From NCBI RefSeq assembly GCF_014635065.1, contig NZ_BMCG01000001.1, positions 434,001-498,000 of the forward strand: DNA of 64,000 nt, given 5' to 3'. A program made the translations under genes and the position numbers. The notes beneath the pieces are model-generated. The model saw nothing but the letters and a program-made list of their open reading frames with translations, had not been told where the DNA came from and did not search any database. This document shows, piece by piece, positions 9,359 to 20,497 of this stretch. Every line of letters begins with the position of its first letter. The stretch's first letter is position 1. This stretch comes from Oxalicibacterium flavum (GTDB taxonomy: Bacteria; Pseudomonadota; Gammaproteobacteria; Burkholderiales; Burkholderiaceae_D).

Positions 9359-11968
9359 TCAGGTCCGCTCGGCCACCCAACCCTGCACCGAAGCCAGCGC
9401 CGCCGGCAAAGCTGCGGCATCGGTGCCGCCGGCCATTGCCATGTCGGGCTTGCCGCCGCCCTTGCCGCCGACCTGCTGCGCGACGAAGTTGACGAGCTCG
9501 CCGGCCTTGACCCTGGCGATGCTGTCGGCCGTCACGCCGGCCGCGATCTGCACCTTGGCGCCGTCAACGGCGGCCAGCACGATGGCGGCGGTCTTGAGCT
9601 TGTCCTTGAGCTTGTCCATCGTCTCGCGCAAGGTCTTGGCGTCGACGCCTTCGAGCCGTGCCGCGAGCACCTTGATGCCGTTGACGTCCACCGCCTGCGT
9701 CACCAATTCGTCGCCCTGCGACGACGCCAGCTTGCCCTTGAGCGCGCCGACTTCGCGTTCCAGCAGCTTCACCTGGTCCAGCACCTGCGCCAGGCGCGAC
9801 TGCAGTTCGGCCGCCGGCGACTTCAGCGTGGCGGCCGCGCTGTGCACGGTGGATTCCAGTTCCTGCAGATAGGCCAGTGCATTGGCGCCGGTGATCGCTT
9901 CCACGCGGCGCACGCCGGCCGCGACGCCGCTTTCGACCACGATCTTGAACAGGCCGATGTCGCCGGTGCGCTGCACGTGGGTACCGCCGCACAGTTCGCG
10001 GCTGCTGCCGATGTCGAGCACGCGCACGGTCTCGCCGTACTTCTCGCCGAACAGCATGACGGCGCCGGTCTGCTGCGCCGATTCGATATCCATCACGCGC
10101 GCCTGTGTGTCGGTGTTCGACAGGATTTCGGCGTTGACGCGCTTTTCGATTTCCAGGATCTGGTCATGCGTGACCGGCGCGTTGTGCGTGAAGTCGAAGC
10201 GCGTCTTGTCGGCGTCAACCAGCGACCCCTTCTGCTGCACGTGGTCGCCCAGCACTTCGCGCAGCGCCTTGTGCATGATGTGCGTGACCGAGTGGTTGCG
10301 CATGGTGGCGGCGCGGCGTTCGCCATCGACGGCGGCCTTGACCTTGTCGCCAACCTTGAGCGTGCCCTGCGTCTGCGTGCCGTGGTGGCCGAACACGTCG
10401 GCCTTGATCTTCTGCGTGTCCTCGACGCCGAACTGCACGCCTTCGGCCGCGATGATGCCCTGGTCGCCGACCTGGCCGCCGCTTTCTGCATAGAACGGCG
10501 TGGTGTCGAGCACGACGATACCGGACTGGCCTTCCTTCAGTTCGTTGACGGCGGTGCCTTCGAAATAGAGGCCGACCACGGTTGCCTCCTCTTCCAGATG
10601 CTCGTAGCCCGTGAAGACGTTGCCCGCGCCCGTGTATTCGACGGCGCGTTCCATCTTGAACTTGCCGGCGGCACGGCCCGCGGCCTTCTGTTTTTCCATC
10701 GCGGCTGCAAAGCCGGCTTCATCGACACTGACGTCGCGCTCGCGGCAGACGTCGGCCGACAGGTCGAGCGGGAAGCCGAAGGTGTCGTGCAGCTTGAAGG
10801 CGACTTCACCCGGCAGCACCTTGGCGCCGCCCGCGAGCGCCGCGTCGAGAATGTCCATGCCGTTGGCGAGCGTCTCGAAGAAGCGCTCTTCCTCGGCCTT
10901 CAGCACCTCGGTGATGCGTTGCGCGTCGGCCTTGAGCTTGGGATAGGCATCGCCCATCTGTTCGACCAGATCGGCCACCAGCTTGTGGAAGAACGGTTTT
11001 TTCTGGCCGAGCTTGTAGCCGTGGCGGATCGCGCGGCGGATGATGCGGCGCTGCACGTAGCCGCGTCCCTCGTTGGACGGGATCACGCCGTCGGCGACCA
11101 GGAAAGCGGTGGCGCGGATGTGGTCGGCGATGACCTTCAACGAGTTGTTGTCGAGATCGGCCGTGTTGGTCTCGCGCGCGGCCGCCTTGATCAGCGCCTG
11201 GAAGGTATCGATTTCGTAGTTGCTGTGCACGCCCTGCAGGATCGCGGCCAGGCGCTCGAGGCCCATGCCGGTATCCACGCACGGCGCCGGCAGCGGCTTG
11301 ACCGAGCCGTCCTCGGCCATGTCGAACTGCATGAAGACGTGGTTCCAGATTTCGATGAAGCGGTCGCCATCCTCATCCGGGCTGCCCGGAGGACCGCCGG
11401 CGATGTGCGGGCCGTGGTCGTAAAAGATTTCCGAGCAGGGGCCGCAAGGGCCGGTATCGGCCATCATCCAGAAATTGTCGCTCTTGTACTTGCCGCCCTT
11501 GTTGTCGCCGATGCGGATCACGCGCTCCGGCGGCAGGCCGATGTCCTTGGTCCAGATGTCGTAGGCTTCGTCATCCTCGTGATAGACGGTCGCCAGCAGC
11601 TTTTCCGGCGGCAGGCCATAGACTTTCGTCAGCAGCTCCCAGCCCCAGGCGATCGACTCCTTCTTGAAGTAGTCGCCGAAGGACCAGTTGCCCAGCATTT
11701 CGAAGAACGTATGGTGGCGCGCCGTATAGCCGACGTTTTCCAGATCGTTGTGCTTGCCGCCCGCGCGCAGGCAGGCCTGCACCGAGGTCGCGCGCACGTA
11801 GGGGCGCTTGTCCGTGCCGAGGAACACGTCCTTGAACTGCACCATTCCCGAGTTGGTGAACATCAGCGTCGGATCGTTGCCCGGCACCAGCGGACTGGAC
11901 GCCACGATGGCATGCCCCTTCGACTCGAAGAACTTCAGGAATTTTTCGCGGATTTCGGACGATTTCAT
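9359..11968 (-). CDS. alaS: Alanyl-tRNA synthetase
   Basis: Full-length class II synthetase of 869 aa. The N-terminal aminoacylation domain starts [19 protein letters not shown] and contains [23 protein letters not shown] (motif 2 region). The editing domain has the zinc-ligand pattern [16 protein letters not shown] and the downstream [13 protein letters not shown]. The C-Ala domain ends with the glycine-rich [15 protein letters not shown]. It charges tRNA-Ala and hydrolyses mischarged Ser- and Gly-tRNA-Ala. It appears monocistronic. No recA/recX pair lies upstream as in enterics. Confidence 0.98.
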   Translation of the reverse strand: MKSSEIREKFLKFFESKGHAIVASSPLVPGNDPTLMFTNSGMVQFKDVFLGTDKRPYVRATSVQACLRAGGKHNDLENVGYTARHHTFFEMLGNWSFGDYFKKESIAWGWELLTKVYGLPPEKLLATVYHEDDEAYDIWTKDIGLPPERVIRIGDNKGGKYKSDNFWMMADTGPCGPCSEIFYDHGPHIAGGPPGSPDEDGDRFIEIWNHVFMQFDMAEDGSVKPLPAPCVDTGMGLERLAAILQGVHSNYEIDTFQALIKAAARETNTADLDNNSLKVIADHIRATAFLVADGVIPSNEGRGYVQRRIIRRAIRHGYKLGQKKPFFHKLVADLVEQMGDAYPKLKADAQRITEVLKAEEERFFETLANGMDILDAALAGGAKVLPGEVAFKLHDTFGFPLDLSADVCRERDVSVDEAGFAAAMEKQKAAGRAAGKFKMERAVEYTGAGNVFTGYEHLEEEATVVGLYFEGTAVNELKEGQSGIVVLDTTPFYAESGGQVGDQGIIAAEGVQFGVEDTQKIKADVFGHHGTQTQGTLKVGDKVKAAVDGERRAATMRNHSVTHIMHKALREVLGDHVQQKGSLVDADKTRFDFTHNAPVTHDQILEIEKRVNAEILSNTDTQARVMDIESAQQTGAVMLFGEKYGETVRVLDIGSSRELCGGTHVQRTGDIGLFKIVVESGVAAGVRRVEAITGANALAYLQELESTVHSAAATLKSPAAELQSRLAQVLDQVKLLEREVGALKGKLASSQGDELVTQAVDVNGIKVLAARLEGVDAKTLRETMDKLKDKLKTAAIVLAAVDGAKVQIAAGVTADSIARVKAGELVNFVAQQVGGKGGGKPDMAMAGGTDAAALPAALASVQGWVAERT

Positions 11969-12166
11969 GTGCGTGTTCTGGAAAAAGCCGGCTGGCTTGG
12001 GAAACCGATCATTATACGTGAATGCGGGCGATAACCCTTGAGGCGACAGGGACGAAACGGGGAGGAATGGCGGGGATGCAACGGTTTGCGTTTGTACGTC
12101 CGAAGGCGCATATCCGGCCGAAGGATCGGAGCGAGAGAAAGGATAAATTGGCGACGGTGATACGCA

Positions 12167-12278
12167 CTGGATTCCCGCCTGCGCGGGAATGACGAATTTT
12201 GAGTCAATGCAAGTTCACGTTTCAAACGTAGGCCAGGTTTCAACCTTCTCCGTCATTCCCGCGCAGGCGGGAATCCAG
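12167..12278. repeat. Inverted pair of 28-bp REP-like (dRS3-type) repeats
   Basis: Copies at 12167-12194 and 12251-12278 are perfect reverse complements over 28 bp and are separated by 56 bp. Each contains an inner palindrome ATTCCCGC-N4-GCGGGAAT. This is the ATTCCC-N8-GGGAAT layout of repeats known in Neisseria (dRS3) and seen dispersed in other proteobacteria. The pair lies in the 375-nt gap between the divergently placed ends of alaS and the glycerophosphodiesterase gene. The gap otherwise holds no recognisable gene. Confidence 0.85.
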
Positions 12279-12343
12279 TTTACTCATCCAACGGAGAAAC
12301 AACCCATCCACAATCTACGGGAAGCCATCAAACCTCCGCCGCC

Positions 12344-13111
12344 CTACCGCTCCACCACACTCCCCGCAAACTGCGCCCCGATCAAATCGATCCTGTCCGT
12401 GCAAAACCCATCCACGCCCCATTCCAGCAACTGCCGCGCGCGCACCGGATCGTTGACCGTGTAGCAGAACAATCCAAACCCGGCCTCCTTGACCGCGCGC
12501 GCCAGCACCGGCGTCAGCCGGCGGTGATTGACGTGCAGCGAGATCGCGCCAAGCTGCCGTAGCTGCGCATGCCAGTCGGCCGGCACTTCGTCGATCAGCA
12601 GACCGCGCGGAATCTCCGCCGCAGCGAAGCGCGCCGCCTCCAGCGCCGCGAAGGAAAACGACGACAGCAGCGGCAAGGCCGCCGCGCGGTGATCGGGCTG
12701 GCCGGCGAACAGGCGCCAGGTCGCCTGCGCCACGCTCCAGCCGGTCTGTTCCTCGTGGCCCGGCACTGGCTTGATCTCGACGTTCATCCAGATGCCGTGC
12801 TGCATGCAGAAGCGCGCGACCTGCTCGTAGGTCGGCACCGGCTCGCCTTCAAATTCCGGGCCGAACCAGATGCCGGCATCGCGCGCCGCCAGTTCCTGCG
12901 CGGTGAAATCGGCAATGCTGCCCTCGCCCGCCACCGTGCGCCCGAGCTGCGGATCGTGCATGACCACCGGCACGCCATCCTTTGCCAGCATGACGTCGAA
13001 CTCGACCGCGCGAAAACCGTGGTCGAGTCCGCAGCGCATCGCCGCGATGGTGTTTTCCGGTGCCAGCGTGCCGCCGCCGCGGTGCGCGACGATTCGGGGA
13101 TAAGGCCACAT
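12344..13111 (-). CDS. ugpQ: Glycerophosphodiester phosphodiesterase (UgpQ-type, cytosolic)
   Basis: Hydrolyses glycerophosphodiesters to glycerol-3-phosphate and an alcohol. The protein of 255 aa lacks a signal peptide, as in UgpQ rather than periplasmic GlpQ. Catalytic and metal-binding motifs are present: IVAHRGGGTLAPENT, VEFDVMLAKDGVPVVMHD and MNVEIKP. The C-terminal VNDPVRARQLLEWGVDGFCTDRID is typical. A GAGG motif precedes the start at 13111. No ugp transport genes are adjacent. Confidence 0.93.
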   Translation of the reverse strand: MWPYPRIVAHRGGGTLAPENTIAAMRCGLDHGFRAVEFDVMLAKDGVPVVMHDPQLGRTVAGEGSIADFTAQELAARDAGIWFGPEFEGEPVPTYEQVARFCMQHGIWMNVEIKPVPGHEEQTGWSVAQATWRLFAGQPDHRAAALPLLSSFSFAALEAARFAAAEIPRGLLIDEVPADWHAQLRQLGAISLHVNHRRLTPVLARAVKEAGFGLFCYTVNDPVRARQLLEWGVDGFCTDRIDLIGAQFAGSVVER

Positions 13112-13230
13112 GCATTTGCCTCACAGGATGAAGGGATGCGTCCTAGTGTAGCGCAGCCGACGCGCTAGAATGACCGCTCGACGCAGCGCGCCATTGCCGC
13201 TCACTTTGCATTTTTCTGCCAGGACCGCAC

Positions 13231-14829
13231 ATGACTTCTTTCGACTGGAGCAATCCCTATCCGTCCACCCGCCAGCCGCTGTTCGCGCGCAACGTGGTCG
13301 CCACCTCGCAGCCGCTGGCGGCGCAGGCCGGCCTGCGCATGCTGATGAAGGGCGGCAACGCGGTGGATGCCGCGATCGCCGCGGCAGCCGCCATCACGGT
13401 GGTAGAACCGTGCTCGTGCGGACTCGGCAGCGATGCCTTCGCGCTGGTGTGGGACGGCACGCAGCTGCACGGTCTCAACAGTTCCGGCCCGGCGCCGGCC
13501 GCGTGGGATGTCGAATACTTCCGCCGCAAGCACAACGGCATGATGCCCGAGCGCGGCTGGGACAGCGTGACGGTGCCGGGCGCGATTGCCGGCTGGGTCG
13601 CGCTGTCGAAGAAGTTCGGCAAGCTGCCGTTCGCGGACCTGCTGGAACCGGCGATCGACCTCGCCGCGCGCGGCCACATGGTGTCGCGCGTGGTGCAGCA
13701 GAAATGGACCAACGCGGTTGCCATCCTGCACGCGCAGCCCGGCTTTGCGCAGGCCTTCATGCCGCACGGCCGCGCGCCGCACGTGGGCGAGAACTTCGTC
13801 TTCGCCGATGCCGCGCGCTCGCTGGCGAAGATCGCGCAGACCGAAGGCGAAGCCTTCTATCGCGGCGAACTGGCCGACGCCATCGTCAGCTACGCGAAGG
13901 AAAACGGCGCCGCCATGGCGCACGCCGACCTCGCCGCCTTCCAGCCCGAATGGGTGACGCCGATCAGCAAGGATTTCGCCGGCCACACCGTGCACGAGAT
14001 TCCGCCCAACGGCCAGGGCATCGCCGCGCTGATTGCGCTCGGCATCATCGACAAGCTCGACATCACGCGCTTCGCGCCCGATTCGGTCGAAAGCCGCCAC
14101 CTGCAGATCGAGGCCATGAAGCTGGCCTTTGCCGACACCTACAAATGGGTCGCCGAGGAACGCCACATGACCGAAGTGAAAGCCGCCGACCTGCTCGACG
14201 ACGCCTACCTGACCGAACGCGCCAAACTGATCGACCTTAGCAAGGCGCAACGCTTCAACCACGGCACGCCGCCGACCGGCGGCACCATCTATCTGAGCGT
14301 GGCCGACGAGAACGGCATGATGGTCAGCTTCATCCAGTCCAACTACATGGGCTTCGGTTCGGGCGTGGTGGTGCCGGGCACCGGCATCAGCCTGCAGAAC
14401 CGCGGCTACGGTTTCAACACCAGCCCGCGCCACGTCAACTGTGTGGCGCCCGGCAAGCGGCCGTTCCACACCATCATTCCCGGCTTCCTGACCAAGGACG
14501 GCCAGCCGCAGATGAGCTTCGGCGTCATGGGCGGCAACATGCAGCCGCAGGGCCACGTGCAGACGCTGGTGCGCATGCTCGCCTACGGCCAGCAGCCGCA
14601 GGCTGCGTGCGACGCGGCGCGCTGGAAGGTCAACGTCGGCCTCTCGGTCAATCTCGAAGACACCATGGCAGCCGACGTGCGCGCCGCGCTCGCCGCGCGC
14701 GGCCACCAGATCGACAAGGTGGCCGACAACTACATGGACTTCGGCTCCGGCCAGTTCATCTGGAAGACACCCGATGGCTACATCGCCGCCAGCGACGCAC
14801 GGCGCGACGGACAGGCGGTCGGCTTCTGA
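13231..14829 (+). CDS. Gamma-glutamyltransferase-family Ntn hydrolase
   Basis: Protein of 532 aa of the GGT fold: GGNAVDAAIAAAAAITVVEP near the N-terminus and the autocleavage site GGTIYLSVAD, where Thr352 would become the nucleophile of the small subunit. The C-terminal part contains QPQGHVQTLVRML. There is no signal peptide, unlike periplasmic GGT. Cytosolic members include oxamate amidohydrolase (HpxW) and other amidases, so the substrate is unclear. It is transcribed alone and ends at a clear terminator. Confidence 0.87.
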   Translation: MTSFDWSNPYPSTRQPLFARNVVATSQPLAAQAGLRMLMKGGNAVDAAIAAAAAITVVEPCSCGLGSDAFALVWDGTQLHGLNSSGPAPAAWDVEYFRRKHNGMMPERGWDSVTVPGAIAGWVALSKKFGKLPFADLLEPAIDLAARGHMVSRVVQQKWTNAVAILHAQPGFAQAFMPHGRAPHVGENFVFADAARSLAKIAQTEGEAFYRGELADAIVSYAKENGAAMAHADLAAFQPEWVTPISKDFAGHTVHEIPPNGQGIAALIALGIIDKLDITRFAPDSVESRHLQIEAMKLAFADTYKWVAEERHMTEVKAADLLDDAYLTERAKLIDLSKAQRFNHGTPPTGGTIYLSVADENGMMVSFIQSNYMGFGSGVVVPGTGISLQNRGYGFNTSPRHVNCVAPGKRPFHTIIPGFLTKDGQPQMSFGVMGGNMQPQGHVQTLVRMLAYGQQPQAACDAARWKVNVGLSVNLEDTMAADVRAALAARGHQIDKVADNYMDFGSGQFIWKTPDGYIAASDARRDGQAVGF

Positions 14830-14851
14830 CCTTCCGAAACTTCCCATGAAA

Positions 14852-14879
14852 AAACGGCCCATGTGGCCGTTTCTTTTTT
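14852..14879 (+). terminator. Intrinsic terminator after the gamma-glutamyltransferase-like gene
   Basis: An 8-bp stem (14852-14859 with 14865-14872), a 5-nt loop and a TTTTTT run follow 22 nt after the stop codon. Confidence 0.88.
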
Positions 14880-15013
14880 GCATTCCACAACGTCGTGCAG
14901 CCGGTTCGAACGCTGCGCCACGCATCGCCATATTCATCGCGTTCATGACCGTCATCACCACATCCGCATGACATGGCGATGACAGGTGCATTTGCACAAC
15001 AGAAATAAGCATA

Positions 15014-15027
15014 TTGCGATTTCGCAA
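15014..15027. promoter_or_regulatory. Palindrome upstream of the DUF1275 gene
   Basis: TTGCGA-TT-TCGCAA is a 14-bp dyad 129 nt before the DUF1275 start, followed by AT-rich sequence (TATATCTGATATTT). It could be an operator or promoter element. No regulator gene lies next to it. The rest of the 326-nt gap (14830-15155) holds only the upstream terminator. Confidence 0.35.
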
Positions 15028-15155
15028 GACGCTATATCTGATATTTACCTGCTTTTCGATGCATGCTTATGCCTACGCAATCGTCATGCCGACGGAGCAG
15101 GCACCACCCGGCTTTTCTCCGCGGCCAACCACTCTTCTACCCGGAGAACGCCTAC

Positions 15156-15920
15156 ATGAAACGCAGTGAAGTACGTCACAAGATCCAGAACAGCAGCCTC
15201 GGCTTCATCGCCGGCTACGTCGATACGCTGGGCTTCGTCGCCCTGTTCGGCCTGTTCACGGCGCACGTGACCGGCAACTTTGTGCTGATCGGCGCCGAAA
15301 TGGCCAATCCGCAAGGCGGCCCGCTGCTGCTCAAGATCCTGGCCTTCCCCGCCTTCATCTTCGGCATCGTGTTCTCGCGCCTGCTGGTCGCCAGTCTGCA
15401 ATCAAACGGCCGCCATGCGCTGTTCTATCTCTACATCGTCGAACTGTTCCTGCTGACCGCCTTCATGGCACTCGGCACGCTGGCCGAACCGATCGGTCAC
15501 GAACCGTCGTTCTACGCGGGCCTGGCCGGCATCGTCGGCGCGATGGCGATGGGCACGCACAGCGGCTACGGCCGCCTGCTGCTGTCGCACCTGGTGCCGA
15601 CCGCGATGATGACCGGCAACGTCACCCAACTTGTGATCGACGCCGTTGACGTCATGCGCGGCGCGGCCGACGACAACGTCAAACGCCGCTGCAAGAAATT
15701 CCTGTGGCCGGTGCTCTCGTTCAGCGTGGGTGCGGTCGGCGCGGCCTTCGCCTACCAATGGTTCGGCTTCGTCGCCCTGCTGTTACCGATCTGCATGATG
15801 TTCCACCTCATGTTCATCGAACGCGGCGCGCTGCACAAGAACCAGCATCAGAACGAACACAAGCGCAAGCAGCACAAGCTTGCAAAGCAGAAACGCGAAA
15901 GCCAGGCGGTACATCAATAA
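15156..15920 (+). CDS. YoaK/DUF1275-family membrane protein
   Basis: Protein of 254 aa with about six hydrophobic helices. The family signature GYVDTLGFVALFGLFTAHVTGNFV is at the N-terminus, with a repeat-like counterpart HLVPTAMMTGNVTQLVID in the middle. The last 30 residues are an unusual cytosolic tail of His, Lys and Gln (KNQHQNEHKRKQHKLAKQKR). The function of the family is unknown; transport has been proposed. The ATG at 15156 has GGAG upstream and begins the conserved region. Earlier in-frame codons add nothing conserved. Confidence 0.9.
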   Translation: MKRSEVRHKIQNSSLGFIAGYVDTLGFVALFGLFTAHVTGNFVLIGAEMANPQGGPLLLKILAFPAFIFGIVFSRLLVASLQSNGRHALFYLYIVELFLLTAFMALGTLAEPIGHEPSFYAGLAGIVGAMAMGTHSGYGRLLLSHLVPTAMMTGNVTQLVIDAVDVMRGAADDNVKRRCKKFLWPVLSFSVGAVGAAFAYQWFGFVALLLPICMMFHLMFIERGALHKNQHQNEHKRKQHKLAKQKRESQAVHQ

Positions 15921-15927
15921 ACAGGAA

Positions 15928-15955
15928 ACGGGCGGCATTGCCGCCCGTTATCTTT
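15928..15955 (+). terminator. Intrinsic terminator after the DUF1275 gene
   Basis: A 9-bp GC-rich stem (15928-15936 with 15940-15948) with a 3-nt loop is followed by TTATCTTTT, 8 nt after the stop codon. Confidence 0.85.
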
Positions 15956-16105
15956 TATGCCCCTGGTTAGCGATATGTTAATTTTTGTGAGCAGAATATA
16001 AACTTTCCATGCATACCCTTGTCCCACGCACAAGGGCGGATTATCGGCATTCCCAAAAACAACAATGCGCCACGTCCCCCCTCAACCCTCAAAAAGGAGC
16101 GAGAC

Positions 16106-16624
16106 ATGGGCAAATCCTTTGGCACCCTCACTGTATTGATCCTCCTGGCCTTGCCGGCCATTGTGCTCATCGCCGGTCAATTGAGATTGTTTGCCGGACG
16201 CAAGCCGGACGACCTTGGCGTGCACGACGGCCTGCTCAAGGCGCCGATGAAAGACTGGCGCAACGTCGTGTCGAGCCAGGCGGCCTACCATCCGCACGAG
16301 CCGCACCACCTGATCGAACCGCTCGAGTACACGGGTGACGGCAGCGGCGCGATGGGGCGCGTGGCCGGCATCGTGCGCACATTGCCGGGTGCCAGCATCA
16401 TCACATCGACGCCGACCTACCTGCATGCCGAATTTCGCAGCACGCTGCTCGGTTTTGTCGATGACACCGAATTCATGCTCGATCCCAACGAGCGCGTGAT
16501 CCACATGCGTTCCGGTTCACGCCTGAACCGCAAGGATTTCGGCGCCAACCGCACCCGTCTCGAAACCATCCGCAGCCGCTTCGAACGCCGAGCGGAAAGT
16601 CGGCGCGAACCGCTGACAGCCTGA
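16106..16624 (+). CDS. DUF1499-family protein with N-terminal membrane anchor
   Basis: Protein of 172 aa. It starts with one hydrophobic segment (LTVLILLALPAIVLIAGQL), then a soluble domain matching the DUF1499 pattern: DWRNVVSSQA, the TSTPTYLHAEFRSTLLGFVDD core and VIHMRSGSRLNRKDFGANRTRLETIR. The function of the family is unknown. An AAGGAG ribosome-binding site 7 nt before 16106 decides the start. Monocistronic, 207 nt before glnS. Confidence 0.9.
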   Translation: MGKSFGTLTVLILLALPAIVLIAGQLRLFAGRKPDDLGVHDGLLKAPMKDWRNVVSSQAAYHPHEPHHLIEPLEYTGDGSGAMGRVAGIVRTLPGASIITSTPTYLHAEFRSTLLGFVDDTEFMLDPNERVIHMRSGSRLNRKDFGANRTRLETIRSRFERRAESRREPLTA

Positions 16625-16831
16625 GCCGGAAGAACAACCATGTCCTGCACAGATAAAAATCTGAGCGCGACATGGAGGGCGTTGATACGCCATCCCATCG
16701 CAAGCTGAATACCGCGCGTCAAACCCGGCAACCATCGCTTTCCCGCCCGGCTCGCTTTACACCTCTGCTTGCCCATGCCTACGGTAAAATGCCCGATCAC
16801 CCTCCAGGCATCACCGAGAACACAACAAGAC

Positions 16832-18592
<1,761 letters not shown>

Positions 18593-18765
18593 GATTCGCC
18601 ATCGCCTCAAACCCGAGGCTGTGTCCGGCAGGACGCACGCTTGCTCACTTTTGAGCCACAGCCCGTCCGTCGAGCGCGTCACGGCTTCCCACGCCTGCAA
18701 CTCGCTCGACATGGCCGCCAGCTTTTCCCTGACCAGCCCCGCCAGGCAGAAACTGAGACTTCTGC

Positions 18766-19074
18766 TTATTTTTTCTCGCCGTACTGCGCAATCAGTTGCG
18801 CAACCTGCCGTCGCTCGCTCTGCGGCAAGCGGTACAGCCCGACCAGCATGCTCGCCACGTCGTCTTCGGCAATATAGAAATAGGCGACCGGAACCTTGAG
18901 CACATCCGCCAGCCGCTCCACCATCGAGATATCGGGCATGTGCTTGCCGCGCTCGTACTGATTCATCCGCGCGCTGGCCGACATTTCGTCGATCCCCGCC
19001 AGGACGCCCAGCCTTTCCTGAGACAACCCTGCCTGCAGGCGCGCCTCCTTCAGCCGCTTTGCGAACGACGACAT
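18766..19074 (-). CDS. XRE-family helix-turn-helix regulator
   Basis: Protein of 102 aa. Residues 5-65 are a Cro/C1-type HTH (ARLQAGLSQERLGVLAGID, then MNQYERGKHMPDISMVERLADVLKVP). The C-terminal tail (YFYIAEDDVASMLVGLYRLPQ) probably dimerises. Its start codon abuts two palindromes with the same CTAAG/CTTAG half-sites, so it very likely binds there and controls itself and the divergent gene at 19169. No toxin or phage gene is nearby. The 173-nt stretch between it and glnS has coding-like base use but no clear gene. Confidence 0.92.
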   Translation of the reverse strand: MSSFAKRLKEARLQAGLSQERLGVLAGIDEMSASARMNQYERGKHMPDISMVERLADVLKVPVAYFYIAEDDVASMLVGLYRLPQSERRQVAQLIAQYGEKK

Positions 19075-19139
19075 TCTTAGCTCCCAAAAGCTAAGATATT
19101 CTTAGCAATCCATTGACCACACACTAAGGATTGCTTAGT
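19075..19139. promoter_or_regulatory. Operator array between the XRE regulator and its divergent neighbour
   Basis: Two 17-bp dyads share the half-site CTTAG: GCTAAGA-TAT-TCTTAGC (19090-19106) and ACTAAG-GATTG-CTTAGT (19123-19139). A further half-site TCTTAG (19075-19080) pairs with the left arm at 19091-19096. The two dyad centres are 33 bp apart, about three helical turns, so dimers would sit on one face of the DNA. Their position between divergent starts (19074 and 19169) fits repression by the adjacent XRE protein. Confidence 0.75.
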
Positions 19140-19168
19140 ATCGAAAAAGCTCCTTCACAGGTAAGTCA

Positions 19169-19801
19169 ATGGAAACGCTCAAAACCCAACTCTGGCGGCT
19201 CCTCCCCGCCCTCCTCCTTGCTTCCGTCATTGCCGTCGCCTTCGCCGGTTTCTTCATCTGGCTGCTGGATCGCCAGTTGCTGGCAAGCAGCTCATCGATG
19301 TTCTGGCTGATCCTGTTTGGCGCCTGTTGCGCACTGGTCGGAGCCATGGTGCTTGGAGAACGACCGCAGGTCGCGCTGCAGCGGGCGGCATGCGAACAGG
19401 ATCAGCAGCGATCGGACAGGCAGCGCGCCGTGTATGCAGCCATGGCGCAGGCAGCGGGAAAAGTCATGGCCGATCTGGCAAACGTGTATTCCAATACGAT
19501 GGAAGACCGATTGCGCATTCGCGCGGTCTATCACAAGGACACGTTCTCGGCCGTACTGGGCGCATTGAGCAGCATTCCAACGCAAGAACTGAGCAGCGCA
19601 GAAGCGGCGATCGCACTGGCCGGACTCAAGCAGAACATGCGCGATGCACAGTACATGATCGATCTCTACATTCCATGGCAGGACCCGGTCTATGGCGATA
19701 CGCCATCACGCCAGTTTACGCAGATCGACCTGCGCAGTTGCAAGTCCTTCGCGGAAATCCACTGCCGTCAATTGATGCAGGCACTGGCGGCGCGAACTTA
19801 A
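19169..19801 (+). CDS. Uncharacterised membrane protein, divergent from XRE regulator
   Basis: Protein of 210 aa that I do not recognise. Two hydrophobic segments (LLPALLLASVIAVAFAGFFIWLL and the stretch around SMFWLILFGACCALVGAMVL) anchor the N-terminus. A helical cytosolic or periplasmic domain follows, with a Gln/Arg-rich stretch (QRAACEQDQQRSDRQR) and a C-terminal half containing two cysteines (SCKSFAEIHC). It shares the operator region with the XRE gene and is probably its main target. Confidence 0.75.
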   Translation: METLKTQLWRLLPALLLASVIAVAFAGFFIWLLDRQLLASSSSMFWLILFGACCALVGAMVLGERPQVALQRAACEQDQQRSDRQRAVYAAMAQAAGKVMADLANVYSNTMEDRLRIRAVYHKDTFSAVLGALSSIPTQELSSAEAAIALAGLKQNMRDAQYMIDLYIPWQDPVYGDTPSRQFTQIDLRSCKSFAEIHCRQLMQALAART

Positions 19802-19995
19802 ACGAAGCTCCTGCGCCGCAACGTCGGCTGACGCACCACGATATTGCTCCAGGTACGTCCATCGAGCGAACCACCCGCGTTCTTCCCCATCGACATGAAA
19901 CATGCTCTGGCATTACCATGCCAGTCAAGCATGCTCCGGAACGCGTCACCGAACTGCTGCCGAGAGCCGTCTTTCACACTTCTTTCTTTGCCGGC

Positions 19996-20451
19996 ATGAA
20001 CGTCCTTTTTGCCTTCCTGCATCACCTGTGCTTCCTCGCGATCATGCTGGTGCTGTCTTTCGAGATGCTTGCACTCAAGCAGCCGCTGACGTTGCAATCG
20101 GCCGCGCGCATCCGGCGCTACGACGCGATCTACGGCGTGGCGGCGCTGCTGGTGCTGCTTATCGGCGGACTGCGCGTGATGTACTTCGAGAAAGGCGCGT
20201 ACTACTACATGCACAGCGCACCCTTCATGGCGAAGATAGCGCTGTTCGTGGCGGTCGGCCTGATCTCGATCTATCCGACCCTGACCTTCCTGAAGTGGAA
20301 CAAGTCGATCCGGCAGGGCATTGCGCTCGCTCTTTCCGAATCGCAGGGCCGCACGCTGCGCATCGTCATCCACGTTGAACTCACCTTGCTGGCGCTGATG
20401 CTCCTGTGCGCGGCGATGATGGCGAAGGGAATCGGCTACATCGATGCATGA
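19996..20451 (+). CDS. DUF2214-family membrane protein
   Basis: Protein of 151 aa with four hydrophobic helices, starting MNVLFAFLHHLCFLAIMLVLSFEM as is usual for DUF2214. An Arg-Tyr-Asp loop follows (ARIRRYDAIYGVAALLVLLIGGLR), and there is a conserved FMAKIALFVAVGLISIYPT helix. The histidine pair in the first helix hints at a cofactor or metal, but the function of the family is unknown. An in-frame ATG at 19918 would add 26 residues. I preferred 19996 because the family begins there. Neither has a strong ribosome-binding site. Confidence 0.82.
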   Translation: MNVLFAFLHHLCFLAIMLVLSFEMLALKQPLTLQSAARIRRYDAIYGVAALLVLLIGGLRVMYFEKGAYYYMHSAPFMAKIALFVAVGLISIYPTLTFLKWNKSIRQGIALALSESQGRTLRIVIHVELTLLALMLLCAAMMAKGIGYIDA

Positions 20452-20497
20452 ACTGGACAATATGCAAGCAATCTCCTGCGACGCGTAAAATCTCCAC

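Noticed and set aside
12189-12464. Small ORF containing [10 protein letters not shown]
   Set aside because: This peptide is merely the translation of the REP-like repeat, a common false gene call.
13201-15027. A 608-codon open frame antisense to the gamma-glutamyltransferase-like gene
   Set aside because: Mirror of a well-supported gene, and it runs through the terminator at 14852. No domain features.
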